A stretch of 64,000 bases of DNA from Candidula unifasciata (GCA_905116865.2 CAJHNH020002014.1:1-64000), one strand, 5' to 3'. Positions 45,497-57,556 are shown, numbered from the stretch's first letter. Notes: generated by a model not told the origin, from the letters alone. Numbers and translations: made by a program.

Positions 45497-45660
45497 CCCC
45501 CCAGTATCGGCACTGGCTAGGTGATGTGTTCAACATCACGCCGGTCGCCTTTACTTCCCATGACTTTACCTGGTACACATTTAGGGCTGGGCCTTGAAGC
45601 CAAGGCAATTTTCTAAGAAGAAAAAAGCCCCGTTCTGCCAGGACCTGGATCCACCAAAAT
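45497..45660 (-). mobile_element. SINE family 4 copy
   Basis: The reverse complement of tgttcaacatcacgccggtc and gcctttacttcccatgactt matches the body of the copy at 51700-51790; ggacctggatcc at 45641-45652 is the inverse of a B-box-like sequence. It directly precedes the 34/36-bp minisatellite. Confidence 0.65.
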
Positions 45661-45675
45661 GAGAAGCAGATAGTC

Positions 45676-46052
45676 GAGACTGTTTGGATTTGTAATGAGA
45701 AGCAGAGTTGAGACTGTTTGGATTTGTAATGAGAAGCAGAGTTGAGACTGTTTGGATTTGTAATGAGAAGCAGAGTTGAGACTGTTTGGATTTGTAATGA
45801 GAAGCAGAGTTGAGACTGTTTGGATTTGTAATGAGAAGCAGAGAGTCGAGACTGTTTGGATTTGTAATGAGAAGCAGAGAGTCGAGACTGTTTGGATTTG
45901 TAATGAGAAGCAGAGAGTCGAGACTGTTTGGATTTGTAATGAAAAGCAGAGTCGAGACTGTTTGGATTTGTAATGAGAAGCAGAGAGTCGAGGCTGTTTG
46001 GATTTGTAGTGAGAAGCAGAGAGTCGAGCCTGTTTGGATTTATAATGAGGAG
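45676..46052. repeat. Minisatellite with 34- and 36-bp units
   Basis: Eleven units of gagactgtttggatttgtaa + tgagaagcagag + tt or agtc. The first four units and unit 8 are 34 bp; units 5-7, 9 and 10 are 36 bp. The units give long open frames on both strands that switch frame where lengths change. They are not genes. Confidence 0.97.
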
Positions 46053-46129
46053 AAACAAACATGAAAACATCGTTATCAGTGGAAAACTCTGTGAGGAAAC
46101 TGGAGCAATATGATCGTTTAAATACTGTA

Positions 46130-46330
46130 TTTAGATTGCTCGGCTCGATGGGTGATGTGGTCAGATCATGCCAGCTGCTTTTACTTCCTAATGAATTTTC
46201 TGGTACCCAGTCTAGGTTGGGGTGATTCAAGGGCCCGGAGTCAATTGTGAAATCCTTAGTAATGTGCCAGTACGAATTCTAACACACCAGTCCGCTAACC
46301 TCTGCACTACCGTAGCTCCTTTTATGACAC
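46130..46330 (-). mobile_element. SINE family 4 copy, diverged
   Basis: gggtgatgtggtcagatcat, gcttttacttcctaatgaat and tctggtacccagtctaggtt parallel the copies at 45497 and 46500. The right end on the minus strand (ggagctacggtagtgcagag) is tRNA-like. Confidence 0.55.
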
Positions 46331-46454
46331 AAACCTATACACAGTCTGTTTTCAGATCAAATATTCTCTTACAATACAACAGCAGATGAGGACAGTAAAC
46401 TACATGGATGTCTTCTCCTTTTTCATGTTCAAGAACCTCAGCTTACTGTTTACC

Positions 46455-46770
46455 CTATAAGTAAAGTAAAGTAAAGTAAAGATCCCTTTTTATGCCTTAA
46501 TGCGCATCGGGCATTGGGGAAGAGCACTCATATTTTGACAGACCAGTCGGCACTAGGTGGGTAAGGTAGTCAGCATTATGCCGGCCGTCTTTACTTTCCA
46601 AGGACATCCATTCTAGTACCCATTTAAGGCAGGGCCGACCTGCGACGCCCCACACCATGAACCATGACAAATCCAAGCAGTCAGCAGTAGGTTTTGATCG
46701 CCGTATGTTGGAATTACGAGTCTGTTCACTCTATACCATGTAGAAAACTACTTTTCATGGTAGCAAGCAC
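46455..46770 (-). mobile_element. SINE family 4 copy with (TTTAC)n tail
   Basis: Left end (gtaaa)n at 46461-46480 is the inverse of a (TTTAC)n tail; the body has gaccagtcggcactaggtgg, cagcattatgccggccgtct and agtacccatttaaggcaggg. The right end holds the tRNA-like head on the minus strand. Confidence 0.65.
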
Positions 46771-46859
46771 AACAGAAGACTTCCGGTCTTTAGAAGAAAT
46801 CTCCTTTCACTGAATGTTTCACCCTGTTTACTTTCCTGACTTTTTTGCCGCAGGTCACA

Positions 46860-47460
46860 ATTCCATGCTGTCCTTTCCCTGCTTGAGTTGATTCAAGAAC
46901 CGACATCACAGCACTCGGGGCATTCCTATAAGCGCTTCGTCACCATCTTCAGCAGCCAGCGAAGAGTTATGATTCTAATGGTATCAGTACCATTCTGTTT
47001 AAACGTCCGTCTTGCTATTCCTCTGAGCCTCGAGCCTCTGCCAAAACCTCTCGTCACTCCCCCAGCATCAATCTCACCAGTCTGTGGTGATTCTCTGAAC
47101 TGTACACGCACCAACCACGTCTGCCTTATCATGCATTCCACCAAGTTGAGCTAGCCAGTCTGTCCACCTGTCCATTTCCCAACACACCGGCGGGTCCCGG
47201 TGAAAAAAAATCCAGTCAATACTCCTCACCTGCATCCTCCGCAGTGAAGCACGAAGCATGCCTGTTCTGATCTTCCTCAGCATGCTTTCTGAGTCGGTTA
47301 CAATCAAGATGTGTGTGTGTGTGTGTGTCGTGTTCTCCAACCAGCGGAAAGCTGCAGTGACCGCCTCCACCTCTATTCTTAAGCTGGATGTCGTAGTATC
47401 ATATGCTAGGCTCTCCTGCACCAAACGTCGAGTCCTTTTCCTGCTGTGCTTCAGTAACCG
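46860..47460 (-). pseudogene. LINE fragment with RNase H domain and 3' end
   Basis: Minus strand: QESLAYDTTTSSLRIEVEAV, AFRWLENTTHTH, VTDSESMLRKIRTGMLRASL, WIFFHRDPPVCWEMDRWTDW. The PGHxGVxGNEQAD box is recast by frame damage, and a (CA)n run expanded to code THTHTH. The 3' end near 46885 (aagaaccgacatcacagcac) is shared with 10427, 48518 and 56110. Confidence 0.75.
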
Positions 47461-48145
<685 letters not shown>

Positions 48146-48509
48146 CGCTTACGATCTCAGACTACCGGAATTAATGGGTAACCTATTTGCCATAAAGTTG
48201 GAACTCCGACTGATAGTCTGATATAGACGAAGTCCGTTAAAAAAAATACATATTTGTTGCACAGCGTCTGTCCTGGGGAATGCATTAAAACGTGAATGTC
48301 CACTAGGCCTGTCGAACTATCTGAAGTAATTTACTGAACAAACGTTTCTCTGGTGTTCTCCGTGTTATGTCACGACGTCCTTGTCCCTGTTGGCGAAGTA
48401 GCCTACAGTTGCTCCCTCACTTCGTGCTTATTGTAGCCGTCCCTCTACTCCGTTTACAAAATGGAGAATACTTGGAGACTTCCAACTGACCTACATCTAG
48501 GTTCATCTG

Positions 48510-48830
48510 CATAAAGAATCGACATCACAACATTCAGGACAAGCCTATATCCCCCCTCAACAGTCAGCAAAGAGTTTCCAAGCTATTGTACCCGTTGTCA
48601 TCTGGTTATTGGCTCGTCTTGTCTAAGTCTCGAGTGGAGCCCACAACCATTCCTCGCTGTATCATTCTTTCCAGGTACGGATTTTCAGTATCTTCCGTTT
48701 CACCTGTTACCCTGTCCCACGTGTTTAAGATCACCTCTGCCTTGTGCATTTGCAGTACAACCCCCAAATGAGACCATTCAAGCCAGCCTATCTGCCTGTT
48801 CATTCACAACACACTGCCTTTTGCAACGAA
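48510..48830 (-). pseudogene. LINE 3' fragment of the RNase H family
   Basis: Minus strand: QIGWLEWSHLGVVLQMHKAE, VILNTWDRVTGETEDTENPY, RMIQRGMVVGSTRDLD, matching the segment after the RNase H box in the other copies (GNEQADxLAGxAPLGG...HDKAxVV). 3' end at about 48518. Confidence 0.6.
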
Positions 48831-48834
48831 GCTC

Positions 48835-49500
48835 CACCCACCTTTGAAAGGATTTTGGACAATTTCAGAGTACTATCAGTAAACCTTCACGGCAGACCGT
48901 TTGACATCAACTTAGTACAGATTTATGCCCCAACAGCAGATAGTTCAGAGGAAGATATTGACGTATTTTATGACGAGTTAGACATGGCTGATGATCAATG
49001 CAAAAATTGTGAAGTAACAATAGTACTTGGAGATTTCAACACGAAAATAGGAACTGAAAAATTGTACGGAACAACAGGTGGCTATGGACTAGGAGAAAAC
49101 AATGTGAGAGGTGACAGATTAACAGCATGGGCTGAGTCGCGCAGCATGATAATAGGTAACACCTGGTTTAAACACCATCCTCGAAGATAGTGGACTTGGA
49201 AAAGTCCTGGCGAAAATGTCCGCAATCAGATTGATTATATTTTGATTTCAAGAAGATTCCAAGCAGCTTAGTTGAAACAAACACTAGACCAGGAGCAGAC
49301 TGCTTTAGTGAATAATAATAATAGACCAGATGTAGAACTGCAGACCAACAATGATGGTCCACCAATAATGACTGCGGAAGTTGAGGATGCATTGCATAAT
49401 ATGAAGAAAGGAAAAGCACCCAAGCCAGACAACATTTCACTGGGAAAAAAACAAACAACAAAGCACTGGGAGATTTTAGAATTGAAATAATAACTAAACT
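48835..49500 (+). pseudogene. LINE apurinic-type endonuclease fragment
   Basis: The frame 48835-49190 encodes NLVQIYAPTADSSEEDI, VTIVLGDFNTKIG (GDFN catalytic box) and, after a stop, NQIDYILISRRF (xxIDYI box), then a pre-RT piece TAEVEDALHNMKKGKAP. These are the endonuclease/exonuclease/phosphatase-fold signatures of LINE ORF2. The sequence ends before the RT. Confidence 0.82.
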
Positions 49501-49504
49501 TTTA

Positions 49505-49700
49505 AATAAAAAGGTTAAGGTAAAGTCGGGAGATGTGAACCAACGTCATTGTACACGGTTATAAACCATAAGTGCTCTGCCACCAGTATGGACAGCTTAT
49601 AAGAAACTATTCGCCTGTGTCGCCGTCCGCACGTAACTCCGTAGCTACAGCGACGTGTCTCCATTTACCCCAGAGTGTCAACTCTGGTACCCATTTCACT
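49505..49700. mobile_element. Unclassified SINE-like insertion
   Basis: Between the endonuclease fragment and a LINE 3' fragment lies about 190 bp with aaccataagtgctctg (shared with SINE family 3), ctacagcgacgtgtctcc and a (TAAAG)-like start. Its limits are uncertain. Confidence 0.4.
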
Positions 49701-49739
49701 TTATAATAGTGGGTATATTCCAAATGACTTTTAAAAATC

Positions 49740-50115
49740 TATATTTATAGCTCTGCCAAAGAAACCAGGCACTTGTGAAGACCATCGCCCAATAAGAAGA
49801 AGGATTAGAATACCTTGGACAGCCAAAAAGAGCAACCAAGAGGTTTTGAAAGAGGCGGGAGCCCGAAGATAACTTATCACAGACATCAGAAGGAGACAGT
49901 CATCATTTTTCGGCCATGAGAAGAGGGAAAATAAAACATGCTGTAGCCACTGAAAAGATCCGTGGAAGGAAGGATAGGGGAAGACAATGATAGAAGATTC
50001 TTGACAGTCCTTTTGCATGGCATGGAGGTGTGTCGGCACACGAACTAATACATGCTGCAGAGGATCGCAGATTGTGGAGAGGCATGATCGCCCACACCAG
50101 TCGGCAAGGCACCTG
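49740..50115 (+). pseudogene. LINE 3' fragment, same family as 38195-40830
   Basis: RIPWTAKKSNQEVLKEAGAR and the 3' sequence gatcgcccacaccagtcggc aaggcacctgatgatgatga match the ends of the copies at 13119 and 40830, here with a (GAT)n tail. The central RT is missing, so with the fragment at 48835 it forms either an internally deleted copy or two separate insertions. Confidence 0.75.
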
Positions 50116-50194
50116 ATGATGATGATCATTATCAAACTGGCCAGGCAGTTTCCTGGTTACCCAGTCCCTCCATTGTTTTTCCACCGTACTGCCT

Positions 50195-50420
50195 ACATTG
50201 TCTCGCTGGCGAAGTGGTCAAGCCGAGTGCATCGCGCTCTAAAGGTCATGGGTTCGTTCCACAGAAGCAGATGATTGGCGGAGATACGGAATTCGGGTTT
50301 TCTTCTTGTGACACTTTCAACAGGCGGCTAGCCTTTCTGTGGAGAGTGACAGAGCCATATGGGATACAATTCAGCGGAATGAAATCCATCCCCTCTACTT
50401 TCACTCTAACGCACTAAGCC
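50195..50420 (+). mobile_element. tRNA-derived SINE family 5
   Basis: TGGCGAAGTGGTCAAGCCGA (A box, like tRNA-Ser/Leu) and GGGTTCGTTCC (B box) about 35 bp later, then a body with no coding sense. No other copy seen in the window. Confidence 0.65.
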
Positions 50421-51229
50421 TGCACCTCCCTCTCTCACCAACTTTCTTCGTGGCTGCGCGCCTCTTTGACGAGAAACTCTATTTCCCGAGTCGATCATGA
50501 AACCTCACCTACCGATTTAGTCAAATGAAAATGGTCGTGTCTTTGTAGCGACGGTCTGCTTCAGGTTGAGAGAGTCGTAGGTTAGTGTTACAGACACGTT
50601 TTTCAGTTCATTAGCAGGGCTGTCAAAATTTTTTGGGGAGTGTGTTAGGTTAACCTTTTGGGCCTAGGGCAGCGCAATGGATCAGAAGTCATAGCTCTCC
50701 ATGTCTGGCGGTTCGTTGTCACTTGCTTTAGTTCTTGGATGTATGTTAGGCTCATGATGATGATGGTTCTACCAAGACCGGCTCCAGCTGACCGTTCTTG
50801 GTTCTACGCTGAGTCTCTCTTGGTCTCCCTAGTTTTCTTGTTCCTATCGGTGCCCTTACTAGGGCTTAAGGGGAAGTCTTGTCTTATCCATTCTGAGTGC
50901 ATGGTTTTAAAACTGGATACATTGTCTTGCTTGGTCTTATTCGCGTTTTTGATCTGAAATCTGTTCAGTTTGGAAATTTAGTATTTTTCTAAAACATTTG
51001 TTCTCAAAACTGTATATTTTTTTTCTATCTAGAGCTACCGTTGCTTTCCAACTCTCGCATTCATAAGTAAGCACTGGAATTTTGGGGGAATAGTACCACT
51101 TTTTTAAGAGTACAAAAGCACATCAAAAGTCACCACATTTTGAAATTATTATTAAAAACCGTTAAAACAACTTAACCCCCCCCCCCCCCCACACACATGA
51201 CTGCCAAAAACTGCCAATTACTGCCGTTA
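50421..51229. other. Spacer, nothing recognised
   Basis: Includes a C run at about 51176-51190 followed by (CA)n. A 99-codon open frame at 50658-50957 has no recognisable motif; the stretch 50640-50940 looks repeat-like, but I cannot place it. Confidence 0.4.
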
Positions 51230-51400
51230 TTTTACCACTTTTGAGTTGTAGGCAGGGTAATATTGAAGCCTGAGGATTCACTGCTGCATGGCTAGTGCTG
51301 TCGCCACGACTGTGCAGGTAAGGATTTTATTTTGCCCCTGACATAAAAAATCCCCAGCCTTACCGAGGATTTGAACCTGGGTCTCCAATTCATGACTTAT
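51230..51400 (-). mobile_element. tRNA-derived SINE family 6
   Basis: Minus strand: GGTTCAAATCCTCGG (B box) and, further in, CAGTCGTGGCGACAGCACTA. The second motif recurs at 58990-59012 and 59515-59532. Confidence 0.65.
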
Positions 51401-51599
51401 TTACTTTATATTTCATCATAATTTAAATTGTTTGCCCATTAAATCATTGCTGTACCAATTTTGTCAGATGGTTGCCAAGCTGTTGTGACGGCTTCCAGTT
51501 AGTACAGTCAATGACTTGGAGCAATTACTGATCTCATCTATGCATTTATGGGTGCCTCTCAGCCCAAAACATCCGATTTACCAGGCGCATAATTTGTTT

Positions 51600-51850
51600 T
51601 CTCACCGTGGTGTAGCGGATCGGAAAGTCGTCGGTCCGGGTCCTGGCGTAAGCGGGCTTCATTTTAACATGACCATGGCTTTCAGGTTGACCCAACCTTG
51701 AGGGGATACTAGGTGCAGTCATGGGAAGTAAAGGCGACCGGCGTGATGTTGACCACATCACCCACCAAGTGCCGATTGGTCTATGAATATAGTTTATATA
51801 GTTCTAGCCCTGTATACACAATACGCATGAAAGCGTGGAAAAAAAAGTCC
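51600..51850 (+). mobile_element. tRNA-derived SINE family 4, best copy
   Basis: CACCGTGGTGTAGCGGATCG (A box TGGTGTAGCGG) and GGTCCGGGTCC (B-box-like) form the head. The body runs gggaagtaaaggcgaccggc, gtgatgttgaccacatcacc, aagtgccgattggtctatga, and the tail is degenerate (TTTAC)n at 51850-51867. Confidence 0.75.
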
Positions 51851-52273
51851 TTTACTTTTTACTTTTTAACTAGTCTTTGTGGGGGGAATGGGTGGGCGGG
51901 GTTAGTATTTGATACATCGTTACTGTTTACTCTGTATTTTTGTCAGGTCTGTTATTATGACAGTGCAGTCACTGTTATAATTGTAAAGTTGATCTGTGAT
52001 CTACTGTCTGTCTCAACGGGAAACCCGCTACCTGGTAGACCATCTACCCGTGTCGATATTTCTGTATCGTGGTTGCTATTTTTGAATCGTCAGGAAAATG
52101 TTTTCTTCCGGGTCAAGGCAGAGATGTTTCCTCGTCTGCTCGTCGCCGAAAGTAGTTTGTAAATAAAGTAGCATCCCATGGGAATACACAACTGAATGGC
52201 TATTATTGTTGTACAGCAGTGTGGCTACCTGTGATGTCCGTTTAGATTCAGACATACCAACCTAGCAGCGTCA

Positions 52274-52294
52274 ATGGCAGGTACCCAAGAAGAG
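52274..52294 (+). CDS. Possible short first coding exon of an unseen gene
   Basis: ATG GCA GGT ACC CAA GAA GAG followed by gtaagt (a strong donor) in a locally GC-richer region, about 2.5 kb into a stretch between repeats. Reads MAGTQEE in phase 0. No downstream exon that joins it was found in this window, so the gene, if real, would have to continue across the repeats or beyond 64 kb. A chance ATG with a donor is quite possible. Confidence 0.2.
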
Positions 52295-52847
52295 GTAAGT
52301 GTTAAAGTTCAAGAGTCGAATGAAGTTAATTAATTTCATTAACTTGACTTGATCATTTTCCACTTCTGATTTCCTTGTAAATAATCAGATATTTCTGGAT
52401 TGAGTGATTGTTTATTAATACAGTATTAATTGTACATTTAATATATTCTATTATTAATTGTCAGAAATATCAGGTCAAATGCTGTAATACATTTCATGAA
52501 CTTTTGTTTGGGCTCAGCCGTTATAAAGAAAAGCCAGACATGAGCGACATTTTACCACTGACACTGACAAGACTTGAGTAGAGATAGATTGTCAAACTGC
52601 CGGCACAAAAAAAAACAATCGACATTCACAAAATATGTGAAAACGTAATCATCATATTGATATTTTCTGCAGAATCTAGCATTACTCCCAAAATTAAACA
52701 GTTTTAAATGAACTGAAGATGAGCAGCCTGGTATGTTAATGCAGCCATTAGACTTGTTATACAAACGCAATAGAAAAAACCCATGAGTAAGAATGGCTAG
52801 CATTTGATGCATAGTGAGGAAGCTTAAAATAATATATATATATATAT

Positions 52848-54203
52848 ATATATAGATGACTTGATGTTCTGTGTATACATTACCATTCTGTATATACATT
52901 ACCATTTGCTTTCATTATTGAGGAAAGAAATATGATATAAGCCATGGATCTTATGAGTGGACTATGATGAAGGCTTCTTCTTTTTTGTCAAAAATCTGCT
53001 TGTGCCGCTAGGCGTCCCAGTCTATCAGATGATCGGCAACCGAGCCAGGGCGTGCTCAGTCGCTTCATATGCCGTGATGTTATGAAGTCTCAAGTTGTCC
53101 GTGACTCCTTCAATCCATCTTCTTCTTGGTCTTCCCCTGCCTCTTGTTGTTTCGATTTTCATGTTGTATGCTCTTGATGCTGGCATCGTTGGTTCCATTC
53201 TCATTAGGTGACCAAACCATTTCATTCTTTGCTTCTCAATAAATTTAACGATGGGTAATGGTTCCAATAGTTCTTGTAATCACATCGTTTCTCACTCGAT
53301 CTCTTCTGGTTTTATTTGCAGCCATTCTCAAACATCTCATTTCACAGGCGGTTAGTCTTCTCTCGTGTTCTTTTGTTAATGTCCAAGTCTGACATTGATA
53401 ACCTAATGTCGGTATAAAGATTGTATTTATAATTTGTCTTTTTATCTCAGCTGGGACAGCAGGGTGTTTTAAAATTGGGGCAAGCTGGTATGCAACATTG
53501 TTGTCTTGTTGGATTCTTGCTTCGATCTCTCTGTCTATTTTACCATTGGATGTAAAGATACTTTCCAGGTATTTAAATTCTTGCACTTGTTTTAGGCTGT
53601 GATCTAGAATCTTTATGTCGATGGTCTGTTGCTCTCTACTTTTGCTCATGACTTCTGTCTTTTCAGTATTGATCTTCATATGATGCTTGAGGCAACTGTC
53701 GTGTAGTAGGTTTATGTGGTCTTGCAGCTGTTTACTATCACTGTGAAATATGCATTGATCGTCGGCAAAGAGCAGCTCATTGAAGTCCTCCTGTTTATCG
53801 ACATCTGTTGGTGTTATGTCTATTTTATTAATATTGTCCATAAATATTATGAAAAGTAAAGGTGATAATACACAACCTTGTCTTACTCCTGATGTTACTG
53901 GGAACCAGTCTGTGATGCCAGCTCTTGTTCTAATGGCGCTTCCACTTTGTCCATAAATAGCCCTAACACAATCTAAAATTGTTCCATTTATACCGTAGTT
54001 TTCAAGAACTTTCCATAATAAATTTCTGTTTACTCTATCGAAAGCTTTTTCTTGATCTATGAAAGCGATGTTCATATATAAATGACTTGATGTTCTGTGT
54101 ATACATTACCGTTCTGTATATACATTACCATTTGCTTTCATTATTGAGGAAAGAAATATGATATAAGCCATGGATCTTATGAGTGGACTATGATGAAGGC
54201 TTC
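52848..54203 (-). mobile_element. RTE-like LINE flanked by a 130-bp direct repeat
   Basis: LINE 52978-54073. On the minus strand, 54075-53245 is one open frame of 276 codons: FIDQEKAFDRVNRNLLWKVL (motif A), TSGVRQGCVLSPLLF (B), ELLFADDQCIFHS (C, intact FADD), MKINTEKTEVM (D), FKYLESIF (E), YQCQTWTLTKEHERRLTACE. A frame change near 53260 leads into the C-terminus WFGHLMRMEPTMPASRAYNM, RGRGRPRRRWIEGV. 5'-truncated just before motif A. Flanks 52848-52977 and 54074-54203 are direct repeats with two differences in 130 bp. Confidence 0.88.
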
Positions 54204-56095
54204 AATAGCAGTGTAACCATCATACTGAAAGAAAAAGATCATTGAGGCTGCACCCATGTTCTGGCCAGATTATACTAAATTAAAATTAGTTGCATGTCTT
54301 CTTCATGTCATTGCAAGCCATCCCTACCAATAATAGGCTGTTGAGTGGTTTGACTAAGCAGTTTTGTGATCAGTAGTTTGTCACTGCTTCTGAACAAGTA
54401 TACTTTACATATGAATCCCCCCCCCCCCCCCCCCCCCCCCCCCATCAGAGTGAAGTGTCATTGAACTGGCAAAGTTCAACATTCAGGGTTATCACGACTG
54501 TTTATCTCTGTATGGCATACCACTTAAAGTTAGGGTGATCTTTGTTTATTCTGCAAGGATTAATTTTTGACTTTTACTAGCCAGATATTGTAACACTGTG
54601 ATTTTATACATCTTGGTTTATAGTGTTGTTTGTCATACATGTCTGCAGCCTTCTAGTTCACATGTCGTCAATAATTTCCGGTATCTCCATACCACAGTGT
54701 TATGCTGTCTGGCTTCTTCTCTGTAGGTTTTACCCCCCCCCCCCCCCCCCCACAACTTTTTTTTCTACTGCAGTGTTACTTTTGGCACAACATATTTGAG
54801 TCTTCATCTTTTTCTTGCATTCACAAATTATTGGTTATATACTTTTGATACAGGTAATCAGTTAACTTCTGGAGGTGTATTCTATCAAGTCATCTTTGTT
54901 CATTGTTAAATCTGTCCACAGTGTTCTTGTGATGCTTTTTTAGGGGTACAGCTCTGTAGCCTGCAAACATTGTCACGTGGATATACTGTTAATTGTTGGC
55001 AACATCGTTTTGGTAATCTGGTAATATTAGTCTCAGCTTCGTAGTAAACAGGTCACACCATAGTTGCACCGCTCCTGTGCCAGTTAAAAACACAGAATAT
55101 CCATCACTGTCTCTTGTGGAAAATTGACACAGACTGCTGTCTCAGCATGTCCGCCAGCATAAAGCATGCGTTAAAAGCATAAGGCAGCCATCAGAAGTGC
55201 TAAAAATCTGACATTAAAAATGCAGCAGAAGTTACAAACAGATCAGCAGTTGCACATCGATCAGTGTTAATAATATAAGGCACCACTAATTCTGTCGCAA
55301 CCAGCCACTCACTATTTTATGAATCTGCAGTTCACAACACCATGTTGATCACAGCCGAAAAAACATTCTATATGAAATTCACAGCTCACTGTGTCATGCC
55401 ATGCACTTAATTCAGTAGCTGAGTGACAAAACTATATCCTTTTAGTGCACAAATGGAGGAAAAGGCAGCAACCACTGTCTGTCAGAAGCAAACAGTTTGC
55501 CGTGGCTAAAAGAGTGACTGCCTATCGTCCGTTTTGACTGGAAGTTTCTACTCTGTCTTTCTACGTCATTCTTGCTGTCTGAGTTGTAGCTGTTTATTTG
55601 ATGTTGGAGACTTTCTATTTTGTTTAATTTGTCTGCCAATGGTTACAGATTTTTGTGTGTGTGGATCTGGTAGCATAGTGTTCAGTATAGTGACTCACTG
55701 ACTGACACAGTGACCTAGGTTTAGATTTTGGTTGAAGGTGTATGTCTTGAGCTCTAGTAACTCTGGGGCCAACTCAGTTTTTTTCAGTAGGCACTAGAGA
55801 TTTATCTGGCTAAGAAAGATGGTGTGGAAGGAGAACTGCTAAGCCATCTCATAAAGCAGAGGCTTAATAAATTATTAATCACATGATGTAATCTAGGCAG
55901 TATGTTCTGTGTGATTGTCATCAGCTGTTGCAGGAGGTTCCCATCATTCAGTTGGTTAATATAGTCACCACCTCTTCATCCCTTCGTTTCTGTGTAGATG
56001 ATTGAAACACATCAGGACTGTGTTGTTGGTCTGATTATGTATCTACTCTGCTATCTATCTTTTTAGTTGTTTGTCTACCTGTTGAGGTTTTCCAC
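54204..56095. other. Spacer with two long C runs
   Basis: Holds a 27-bp C run at 54417-54443 and a 19-bp C run at about 54733-54751. Otherwise unique-looking, with no coding motif; a 65-codon minus frame at 55442-55639 is unremarkable. Confidence 0.5.
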
Positions 56096-56099
56096 TAGC

Positions 56100-56240
56100 T
56101 GAGTTGAGTTAAGAACCAATATCAGAGCACTTGGGATGTTATCATAAGTGCTCTGTACACATTTTCATCAGCCAGTGCAGAGTTTCAGTTCCATTGTGCC
56201 AATAATATTCTGCTTGTATATCCATTTTGCCTTTTTCCTT
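56100..56240 (-). pseudogene. LINE 3' end fragment of the RNase H family
   Basis: gttaagaaccaatatcagag cacttgggatgttatcataa and cagccagtgcagagt parallel the 3' regions at 10427, 46885 and 48518. Non-coding remnant. Confidence 0.5.
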
Positions 56241-56715
56241 GAGCATTGAGTGTTGGGCAGAACTCCTGGTCACTCCTGCTGCACCTTTACTTTTGGATTG
56301 TGTCCGCACTGTTCACTGGCTCTTAAAGAAACTCAATCACATCTAGCTTTTCATGAACAAGTGTTGCAGTTTTGCCATCAAGTTTGTCACTGTCATGAAG
56401 TTTTGCAGTTTATTTTTCCTATTTACATGTCTACAATTCTTAATTGTCTATTGTAAATTCTCATAAACTAGAGGGTTTCATCAGTTTCTGTTGTCTGTTA
56501 CATAATTGTTTGTTGTGTTTAAAAGTGTTTAAATGCAAGAAGATGAACTTAGTTGCTGTAGGTTTGATTCCATATGGCTCAGTCTGTCTCCATAGAGCAG
56601 CTGTTTACCCACTAAGAGCACCACACAAAGCTGACAACTCTGTAGCTGTCATTAGGATGCGAGGCACACAATTTAACCACATCACCAAATGGAGACCATG
56701 TGTTTTGTGCTGTGT

Positions 56716-57190
56716 ACTACCAGTGTCAGTCTTGATATTTACATTACCATCTTTCTGTCAACTGTTTACTACCAGTGTCAGTCTTGACATTAATATTACT
56801 ATCTTCCTGTCAACTGTTTGCTACTAATGTCAGTCTTGACATTAACATTACCATCTTCCTACCGACTGTTTACTACCAGTGTGAGTCTTGATATTAACAT
56901 TACCATCTTCCTACCGACTGTTTACTACCAGTGTGAGTCTTGATATTAACATTACCATCTTTCTACCGACTGTTTACTACCCGTGTGAGTCTTGATATTA
57001 ACATTACCATCTTCCTACCTACTGTTTACTACCAGTGTCAGTCTTGACATTAACATTACCAGCTTCCTACCCACTGTTTACTACGAGTGTCAGTCTTGAT
57101 ATTAACATTACCATCTTCCTGTCAACTGTATGCTACCAATGTCAGTCTTGACATTATCATTACCATTTTTCTTCCAACAATATACTAACA
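56716..57190. repeat. 52-bp minisatellite
   Basis: About nine copies of actaccagtgtgagtcttga + tattaacattaccatcttcc + taccgactgttt with moderate divergence; copies at the centre (56870-57000) are the most alike. Confidence 0.92.
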
Positions 57191-57289
57191 GTGTCGATCT
57201 TGATTGAATCTACAGCACACTTTTCCACACAGTGAATTTTCAGTTTTATCATTGTTCATCCATGTCTCTGATTGCCTGCTCCCTCTTGT

Positions 57290-57525
57290 ATAAGTTTTCC
57301 TCTATTTCTGTTGTGAGTTTCAGGGAAAAGCATGGTTTATAATCAAGCCATGTGGTTTCCGGACCTGCGAGTTCATCTGCTTGAGAGGCGAGGAAGAAGC
57401 AGTCTGAATACATAATAGATCTGTAAAACTGATGTGCACGATGGCTCAAGTTTTTGGGAAAAAGACTAGACGAAAAACAGATGAATAGCCAGAACTTTCT
57501 ACCGAAGTTTATGGCCTTTAATAAC
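57290..57525 (+). mobile_element. SINE family 1 copy, diverged
   Basis: Shares gagttcatctgcttgagagg, gatctgtaaaactgatgtgc and agccagaactttctaccgaa with the family; the tail is reduced to aacaaaaaataaa. Confidence 0.6.
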
Positions 57526-57556
57526 AAAAAATAAATATTCTTAGAATGGGTCCAAC

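Noticed and set aside
45480..46230. ORFs of 196 and 205 aa on the minus strand and two on the plus strand
   Set aside because: They read the 34/36-bp minisatellite; both strands and several frames are open at once.
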